From: Xanthobacteraceae bacterium
GTDB lineage: Bacteria; Pseudomonadota; Alphaproteobacteria; Rhizobiales; Xanthobacteraceae
Assembly (NCBI GenBank): GCA_030043175.1
Contig: JASHYD010001125.1
Span: 1-9,925 of the forward strand
Direction of reading: 5' to 3'
Length of the DNA: 9,925 nt
Made by a program: the position numbers and the translations under genes. Positions 5,445 to 9,925 of this stretch are shown here, in pieces. Numbering within the stretch: position 1 is the first letter of the stretch; each line of letters starts with the position of its first letter. Under the pieces are notes generated by a model that saw nothing but the letters and a program-made list of their open reading frames with translations, was not told the DNA's origin and ran no database searches.

Positions 5445-6140
5445 CTAGGCCGCTTGCGTCTTGCCGGACCGGTGCGCCTTCTGGCGACAACCTGAAGAGC
5501 AATAAAGTGCATCGCGTCGGGCAGACTGAAACGATGCGCCGCAAACGGCACACGCGCGAAGCTTTATCCGGCGATGGCGCCGACGGTCGCGCATGTAGCA
5601 ATTTTGGCAAAGGCTGCGGGCGTATATGCCCGGCTCTCCGCATTCGACGCAAAGGAGCGGGCCTGCGCTGCCATCAATAGACGCGAGGGTACGGCGCCGA
5701 CGGTCCCGCGTGTAGCAACTTAGGCAAAGGCCGCGAGCGTATATGCCTACCTCTCGGCATTCGACGCAAACGCGTCGGCCTGCGTCGTCGTGGGTAAGCG
5801 TGGGTGTTTCACGCACCCCTCGTGCACCCATAACCGGCGAGCTCTGTCCATGTGTCACAGATGATCGTTGTCCGTCTGTCACAGATAGTCGTTGTTCGTT
5901 TGTCACAGGTGATCTTTGTCCATTTGTGACAGCCCCATCCGAACGTCTGTGATGGTAGTCGCGCATATAGCAAGCCCGACACACCCCGTGGACGAAATTC
6001 GCACTAACTCCGCCGCACCTCGGACATTCTGTGACAGCCGCAGCAGAGCGTCTTTGATGGTAGTCGCGCATATAGCAAGGCCGACACACCCCCTGAATGA
6101 AATTGGCAGTATCTCTGCCACACCTTGGACATTCAGCCAT
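5445..6140 (-). CDS. Multi-module zinc-ribbon protein of unknown function
   Basis: A 231-residue, very basic, cysteine-rich protein. The ATG at 6140 follows a full AGGAGG (6155-6150) at 9 bp. It has five Cys4 modules: C4/C7/C19/C22, C39/C42/C54/C57, C125/C128/C139/C142, C164/C167/C178/C181 and C197/C200/C214/C218. Modules 1-4 follow one plan, CxxC-x10-11-CxxCYxRD and then a run of Arg or His, for example CRPCYMRDYHQRR. Module 5 is different, CAVCGASFQSARRDALYC then SSGCRQKAHR, a common C-terminal zinc knuckle type. Modules 1 and 2 are near copies, as are 3 and 4. Between the pairs lie four octapeptides of the form VTxGQRSx (residues 71-102). The Arg-rich tails suggest nucleic-acid binding, but no catalytic domain is present. 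The first half has many A/T-ending codons, unlike its neighbours. I do not recognise the full architecture. Confidence 0.75.
   Translation of the reverse strand: MAECPRCGRDTANFIQGVCRPCYMRDYHQRRSAAAVTECPRCGGVSANFVHGVCRACYMRDYHHRRSDGAVTNGQRSPVTNEQRLSVTDGQRSSVTHGQSSPVMGARGVRETPTLTHDDAGRRVCVECREVGIYARGLCLSCYTRDRRRRTLASIDGSAGPLLCVECGEPGIYARSLCQNCYMRDRRRHRRIKLRACAVCGASFQSARRDALYCSSGCRQKAHRSGKTQAA
5832..5930. repeat. Four in-frame 24-bp tandem repeats inside the zinc-ribbon gene
   Basis: The units carry TGTCACAG at 5853, 5877 and 5901 and TGTGACAG at 5925, exactly 24 bases apart. Translated on the minus strand they give VTNGQRSP, VTNEQRLS, VTDGQRSS and VTHGQSSP. The reading frame is kept in all copies, so copy number could change without breaking the protein. 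Confidence 0.85.
5930..6137. repeat. Tandem duplication of a 105-bp zinc-module unit
   Basis: Modules 1 and 2 of the zinc-ribbon gene are direct DNA repeats with a 105-bp (35-codon) period. A stretch beginning GATGGTAGTCGCGCATATAG occurs at 5951 and again at 6056, and near-identity continues for about 37 bases. Modules 3 and 4 form a second, more diverged pair with a 117-bp period. Confidence 0.8.
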
Positions 6141-6180
6141 TCGGATCCCCCTCCTGTGCCTCTCCAGCACGCCACCGCAG

Positions 6181-6207
6181 GCAAAGCTTGGGCTGGATAA
6201 GCTTTGC
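6181..6207. repeat. Perfect 9-bp inverted repeat in the zinc-ribbon gene leader
   Basis: GCAAAGCTT (6181-6189) and AAGCTTTGC (6199-6207) flank a 9-base loop, 41 bp upstream of the ATG at 6140. It is either an operator dyad or a leader-RNA hairpin. There is no T tract, so it is not an attenuator in its simple form. Confidence 0.5.
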
Positions 6208-6263
6208 GTTTTCCCTCCTCCAGCGGCCCCGGCACAAGCGAGTTCGGAGCCGACGCGCGACCA

Positions 6264-6282
6264 CCGGTTGATATGCAACCGG
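6264..6282. promoter_or_regulatory. Operator-like 19-bp dyad between divergent genes
   Basis: CCGGTTG, ATATG, CAACCGG: perfect 7-bp half sites around a 5-base spacer. The size and symmetry fit a site for a dimeric repressor. It lies 124 bp upstream of the zinc-ribbon start and 350 bp from the porin start, so the zinc-ribbon gene is the likelier target. The cognate regulator is not in the window. Confidence 0.4.
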
Positions 6283-6401
6283 ATAACCGCACTTTAACAT
6301 ATATTAACAGCTTATCTAATCTTGACGCAACTCTTATGTCAAAAAAGGCGAATCTTTTCGACTTCCCTGAACCTAGGTTGCAGTCATTTAATCAATATAT
6401 A

Positions 6402-6435
6402 CGAAGCACTTAGCAGCGGAACCGAATGTGCTTCG
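6402..6435. repeat. 8-bp inverted repeat in the AT-rich region
   Basis: CGAAGCAC (6402-6409) and GTGCTTCG (6428-6435) are separated by 18 bases. The arms are two helical turns apart, centre to centre about 26 bp, which suits a protein-binding site better than a hairpin. Confidence 0.35.
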
Positions 6436-6513
6436 GACGACCATAGCGCACCTAACTGCGTGATTTTTCTGCAACACTAACGGAAAATAAAATATACCCT
6501 CAAGAAAAAGCTA

Positions 6514-6542
6514 TTGATAGATAGTTCTGTTGGCATTAATTT
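6514..6542 (+). promoter_or_regulatory. Weak candidate promoter of the porin gene
   Basis: TTGATA (6514-6519) matches TTGACA at five of six positions. TAATTT (6537-6542), 17 bases on, matches TATAAT at only three. Transcription would begin near 6549, putting the dyad at 6559-6593 at the start of the mRNA leader. Other AT-rich hexamers nearby could serve instead. Confidence 0.22.
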
Positions 6543-6558
6543 TAGATGAATTGGTTAC

Positions 6559-6593
6559 ATATCTATATATATGTCGAACAAATATATAGATAT
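6559..6593. repeat. Perfect 12-bp AT-rich inverted repeat just before the porin gene
   Basis: ATATCTATATAT (6559-6570) and ATATATAGATAT (6582-6593) flank an 11-base loop. It lies 38 bp before the porin ATG and 27 bp before its GGGAGG. If transcribed it would form a leader hairpin; if not, a symmetrical binding or melting site. Confidence 0.55.
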
Positions 6594-6631
6594 CGATCCG
6601 TTCCACGGGGACCAGTCATGGGGAGGGTGCT

Positions 6632-8401
6632 ATGAGATCAATGAAACGCGTTCTATTAGGGTCGGCGGCGGGTATTTTTACTGCGGCCGGCGCGCAAGCG
6701 GCCGATTTGCCGACGAAGGCCCAGCCAGTTGAATATGTGAAGGCCTGCAGCCTCTACGGGGCGGGCTTCTGGTATGTCCCGGGCACCGACACCTGCATCA
6801 AGATCGGCGCCTTCGCGAGACTGCAGGTGGGCTACGGCGCTGGCGGCGGCGGCGGATTTGTTGGCGGCAGCCCCGTCGCCCCGGGCACAGGCGATTTCGG
6901 CGGCGCGCTCGATCGCACCACGAATATGTTCAACTTCCAGACGCGTGGCGCGGTCAGCTTCGACATGCGCCAGCAGACCGAATACGGCACCCTGCGTTCC
7001 TACATCGACGTCGGCGCGTTCGTTCAGTCTAACCCGGGCGGTTACGGCGGCGGCGCCACCACCGCGCCTCTTGGCCCCACCCAGGCCTACGGCAGCACGA
7101 CGGTGTACATGGACCGCGCCTTCCTGCAGTTCGCCGGCTTCACGGCGGGCCGCATCCGCTCGTTCTTCGACATGGTCAACCCGGGCGCTTATTCGATCTC
7201 CACCCAGCGCTTCAGCGGCGACACCGGGGCCGTCGGCATCACGGGCATTGCCTACACGTGGCAATTGGGCGGTGGCCTGTCGGCGAGCTTCTCGCTTGAG
7301 GATGGCGGCTTTGGCACCGGCGGCCGCGGCCGCTCCACCGTCAACCTCGCCGGCGGAAGCGGTCCGATCGGTCAAAGCGACGTGACCTCCGCATTCGGGC
7401 TCGACACAGTCTGGCCGGACAACAAGGGCCAGCAGTTCTTTGACCCCGTCTTCAACCTGCGCCTCGATCAGAACTGGGGGTTTGTCGGCGCCTCGTTCGC
7501 GCTGCATGACGCCAGCGGCGGCTATTACGGCTCCTCTTACAACTGCAATACGGCTAGCCCGGTCGGACTGGGAGGAGCACAGACAGGACTGTGCGGCCCG
7601 AATAACGTGTCGCCGTCCTCATCTGCGCCCTACTTCCCGGCGAACACCCCGGTGGCACCCAACGGCAATGCGTTAAGCGGTCATCCGGCCGACAAATATG
7701 GGTGGGCCTCGTCCGTGGGGTTCACTCTGGTCAACGCCCTTGGTCTGCCGGGCGACAGCCTGGGCGCACAGGCTGTCTACAGCGAGGGCGCCATCGGCTA
7801 CAACACAACCAATTGGGGTCCCTACGCAATCTATGGTTCCGGCAACACTATGGGGATGAGCTATCTGGTCGATGGCATCTTCAACACCAATACCCCAGTT
7901 TATCTCACGCATAACTGGAGCGCGGTCGCCTACTACGAGCATGTGTGGACTCCGCAATGGAGGACGTCGCTTTACGGTGGCGCATTGGGAACTGACTTTG
8001 GCAGTGGCGCAATCGCTCAGATCTGCGGCGTCCCGAATATGCCCGTCGGGTTCAGCGGTGGCCTAAATGCCGTGTTCATGAATGCCAACACTTCGGGTTT
8101 TGCCACCAACCCCGCCAACCCAGGAAGCCAGTTCAAAGGCAATGTGTCGAACTGCAATCCCAATTCCAGCTGGACGCAATTGGGCACCCGGACCATGTGG
8201 AATCCGGTGCCGGATCTCGATATCGGCGTCGATTTCTCTTGGGTTCATCTCAATACGGCTTTCGCCGGCACGGCCAGTCTGAATGCATTTGGCACGCCCT
8301 TCCAACAGAACGCCACGGGCCGGCCGGGCGGCCTTTACACGATCGAGAACCAGGATGTTTTAAGCTTCATGTTCCGCATCCAGCGCAACTTCCTGTACTG
8401 A
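6632..8401 (+). CDS. Outer-membrane porin, Porin_2 (Omp2b-like) family
   Basis: This 589-residue porin should form a beta-barrel channel for small hydrophilic solutes, probably as a trimer. GGGAGG (6621-6626) lies 5 bp before the ATG at 6632; the next ATG (6641) would be too far. MRSMKRVLLGSAAGIFTAAG starts a signal peptide, cleaved after AQA at residue 23. The mature start, with VEYVKACSLYGAGFWYVPG and DTCIKIGAFARLQVGYG, is the classic N-terminus of rhizobial porins. The protein ends FRIQRNFLY with the aromatic C-terminal residue needed for barrel assembly. It is longer than the roughly 500 residues usual for the family. The extra length seems to lie in Gly-rich loops (about 70-92 and 134-155) and a Pro/Ser/Asn-rich loop (about 303-352). 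Its six cysteines come in three local pairs (39/55, 305/321, 465/508). It stands alone, with its own terminator. Confidence 0.93.
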   Translation: MRSMKRVLLGSAAGIFTAAGAQAADLPTKAQPVEYVKACSLYGAGFWYVPGTDTCIKIGAFARLQVGYGAGGGGGFVGGSPVAPGTGDFGGALDRTTNMFNFQTRGAVSFDMRQQTEYGTLRSYIDVGAFVQSNPGGYGGGATTAPLGPTQAYGSTTVYMDRAFLQFAGFTAGRIRSFFDMVNPGAYSISTQRFSGDTGAVGITGIAYTWQLGGGLSASFSLEDGGFGTGGRGRSTVNLAGGSGPIGQSDVTSAFGLDTVWPDNKGQQFFDPVFNLRLDQNWGFVGASFALHDASGGYYGSSYNCNTASPVGLGGAQTGLCGPNNVSPSSSAPYFPANTPVAPNGNALSGHPADKYGWASSVGFTLVNALGLPGDSLGAQAVYSEGAIGYNTTNWGPYAIYGSGNTMGMSYLVDGIFNTNTPVYLTHNWSAVAYYEHVWTPQWRTSLYGGALGTDFGSGAIAQICGVPNMPVGFSGGLNAVFMNANTSGFATNPANPGSQFKGNVSNCNPNSSWTQLGTRTMWNPVPDLDIGVDFSWVHLNTAFAGTASLNAFGTPFQQNATGRPGGLYTIENQDVLSFMFRIQRNFLY

Positions 8402-8424
8402 TCTCGCACTCCCAAAGCGGGACA

Positions 8425-8455
8425 GACCTCCGGCAGAAATGCCGGGGGTCGTTTT
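8425..8455 (+). terminator. Rho-independent terminator of the porin gene
   Basis: GACCTCCGGCA (8425-8435) and TGCCGGGGGTC (8440-8450) form an 11-bp stem with one G-U pair and a GAAA loop, then G and TTTT (8452-8455). It lies 24 bp after the porin stop. Its T tract overlaps the stop codon of the convergent glycosyltransferase gene (8456-8454). Read from the other strand, the G-U becomes a C-A mismatch and no T tract follows the stem, so it mainly serves the porin. Confidence 0.85.
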
Positions 8456-9925
8456 ATCCACCTTCCGTGCCCCGACGATCAACGTGAGCTCGGCTTTCCG
8501 GGTCGTGCGCTACGCGTGCGAGGAACTGCTCTAGCGCTGCGATGCAAGCGCCATCGCGATAGACGCGATGCTTGTTGGCCGCCATATCGGCCCTGATCTG
8601 GGCGTACCAGGCGCGGTCACAGGCAAGCCGCGCGGCGGTCGCCACGTAGGTGTCGATCGTGCCGGCGATCGTCTCGGTCACGCCCATCATCGTCAGGATG
8701 GCCGAGCTGTGACGGCCGCGCATCAGGGCGCCGGCGAGGGTTACGATGGGCAGATCGTGCGGAAGGCTTTCCAGCGTTGAGTTGCAGCCCGACCATCCGA
8801 TGCTGTCGAGAATGATGTCACAGCAGCCCATCGCAGCGGAGAAATTCTCGAAGTCGAGGCGCGGCAGCAGCGTGCAGTAGTCGCTGGCGGACAAATCATG
8901 CATCGCAAAGGCGTGTTCGAGCGGTTCGAGAAAGAGCTCCGCGATGCGCGCGGCACCGTGATGGCGGATGAAGATGAATTGGCAGTCACCAAGCTCGCGG
9001 GCAATCCGAGGAAACACAGCGTCGTATTGCGGCAGGTACTTGAATAGAGATTGACCACACCAGAACCGCGTCCCGCTCATCCGCAGGCCAAGCCCAAGCT
9101 CTCGGCGATCGCTCGAGCGGTCGGATGTCAGCGGCGGCTCGTAGTAGATCGACAGGTTTGGCAGCCGCACCAGGCGCTCGGTGTAGTGATGCTGAGCATC
9201 AGGCGGCTCCATCAGGTCGCTGCTAAGAAAGTAGTCAAGGGTCGCAAATCCACTGGTGTCGGGATGACCCCAGGAGGTGCACTGCACGCGCGCCAGCCGC
9301 TGGGCGGCGAGCTGGGCCGAGATGGTGTCCATGCCGACTTCCGGATAGATCAGGACGTGAGGTGCATCGGCGATGATGGTCTGCCGCCACGCCTCAACCG
9401 ACGGGGCGTTGCGCACGAAGCGCTCACATAACCGTTCGGCCATTTTCGTTTCCGCGTCCACTTGCGCGCCCGTGTCGTAGCCGAAGACGCGGAAGCGACG
9501 TCGGTCGAGGCGGCTGATCCAGCCTTTGATCGGGATCTTCCAGTTGGAATGGCTGCGAAAGAAGCCGCTGACGATGCCGATCCTGACGCGTTCTCCCGGT
9601 TGCGCCGGTGGCGGTAACGCAACAGGCGGATAGCGCGCCGCCATGACGTTGCAGATCATCGCTCCATAGATGGACTGCAAGTCACGATCGTTCTCGCCTT
9701 GATAGGCGAGAAAAAACGGTTGGCGGGCTCCGACCGCGTCCGCGAATGCGGCTGGGGCTCGCTCGACGTCGTGGCGCAACGCATCGAGACGTTGCGCGTA
9801 GTCGTGGCGCCGACCCGCAATCTCCAGCTCGTTCATGTAAAGTATCCGCAGCGCTGACATGCAGCGGCCGAACTCGACTTTGGCGTCATCTGGACGAACG
9901 GCGAGGGCCTCCGCGTAGCAGGCGG
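8454..9925 (-). CDS. TPR-linked OGT/SPINDLY-like glycosyltransferase (GT41), C-terminal part
   Basis: The frame is open to the right edge, so the start is outside; 489 residues are visible, counted here from the first complete codon. Residues 1-20 (ACYAEALAVRPDDAKVEFGR) look like the end of a TPR helix pair, so the ATG at 9860 is internal. The catalytic region has two Rossmann-like halves. The first has RVRIGIVSGFFRSHSNWKIP, with H125 where OGT has its active-site His, and later CTSWGHPDTSGFATLDYF. The second has WCGQSLFKYLPQ, where K295 matches the UDP-phosphate-binding Lys, and DSIGWSGCNSTLESL (373-387), the nucleotide-binding loop. The expected reaction is transfer of a sugar from a nucleotide-sugar donor to a protein Ser/Thr. 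Donor and target are unknown. Homologues in alphaproteobacteria are often near flagellar or surface-polysaccharide genes, but nothing in view fixes the role. Confidence 0.88.
   Translation of the reverse strand, partial: ACYAEALAVRPDDAKVEFGRCMSALRILYMNELEIAGRRHDYAQRLDALRHDVERAPAAFADAVGARQPFFLAYQGENDRDLQSIYGAMICNVMAARYPPVALPPPAQPGERVRIGIVSGFFRSHSNWKIPIKGWISRLDRRRFRVFGYDTGAQVDAETKMAERLCERFVRNAPSVEAWRQTIIADAPHVLIYPEVGMDTISAQLAAQRLARVQCTSWGHPDTSGFATLDYFLSSDLMEPPDAQHHYTERLVRLPNLSIYYEPPLTSDRSSDRRELGLGLRMSGTRFWCGQSLFKYLPQYDAVFPRIARELGDCQFIFIRHHGAARIAELFLEPLEHAFAMHDLSASDYCTLLPRLDFENFSAAMGCCDIILDSIGWSGCNSTLESLPHDLPIVTLAGALMRGRHSSAILTMMGVTETIAGTIDTYVATAARLACDRAWYAQIRADMAANKHRVYRDGACIAALEQFLARVAHDPESRAHVDRRGTEGG

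Larger units (their letters stand above)
6283..6631. other. AT-rich promoter region of the porin gene
   Basis: About 350 bases, AT-rich in contrast to the GC-rich surroundings, with runs such as AAAATAAAATATA near 6484. No gene is visible. It should hold the porin promoter and its control sites; the dyads at 6402-6435 and 6559-6593 lie here. AT-rich DNA of this kind is a typical target of nucleoid proteins, which is inference here. Confidence 0.55.

Noticed and set aside
5832..5930. Regular 24-bp spaced repeats as a CRISPR array
   Set aside because: The whole unit is conserved, with no unique spacers. It stays in frame inside a gene and encodes octapeptides.
6141..6278. 46-codon N-terminal extension of the zinc-ribbon protein from a TTG
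   Set aside because: The ATG at 6140 has a full AGGAGG at 9 bp, and the first zinc module begins right after it.
6523..6556. Sigma-54 promoter before the porin (TGGCAT near 6531)
   Set aside because: The -12 element reads TTAG rather than TTGC at the required spacing.
6656..7507. 283-codon minus-strand frame over the porin
   Set aside because: It is the antisense shadow of a porin with signal peptide and C-terminal aromatic residue; the product is Ala/Arg/Glu-rich without motif.

Overview
The window reads as chromosomal DNA of a GC-rich alphaproteobacterium of the order Hyphomicrobiales, most likely a Bradyrhizobium/Rhodopseudomonas-type bacterium. The pointers are a Porin_2-type outer-membrane porin, a TPR-linked SPINDLY/OGT-like glycosyltransferase of the rhizobial kind, a periplasmic PQQ dehydrogenase, and a VWA gene followed directly by a membrane-anchored DnaJ-like gene. 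This placement rests on remembered family resemblance, not on a search.

Layout, left to right. (1) 1-1252, minus strand: a VWA-domain gene (524-1252) and, 2 bp after its stop, a membrane protein of the DnaJ-like type (521 to beyond the left edge), clearly one operon. (2) 1253-3032: about 1.8 kb without a convincing gene. It holds four terminator-like hairpins in a row, all facing the minus strand (1790-2140), several other dyads, one weak 86-codon reading frame and degenerate coding-like sequence. (3) 3033-5186, minus strand: an exported PQQ-dependent dehydrogenase of the glucose-dehydrogenase-like group, with its own 3' hairpin (2921-2958) and a candidate promoter (5252-5280). (4) 5445-6140, minus strand: a 231-residue protein built of five Cys4 zinc-ribbon-like modules plus a four-copy octapeptide repeat. 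This is the most unusual gene here. (5) 6141-6631: a divergent intergenic region, strongly AT-rich towards the porin, with four clear dyads. (6) 6632-8401, plus strand: a large porin, ended by a strong terminator at 8425-8455. (7) 8454 to the right edge, minus strand: the catalytic part of a GT41 (OGT/SPINDLY-like) glycosyltransferase, convergent with the porin; its N-terminal TPR part runs out of the window.

Functional links are limited. VWA plus DnaJ-like is a true gene pair. The porin and the PQQ enzyme both belong to the cell envelope, but nothing in the sequence ties them together. No tRNA, rRNA, CRISPR array, insertion sequence or phage gene was found. The best candidates for undescribed biology are the modular zinc-ribbon protein and the cluster of same-facing terminator-like hairpins.
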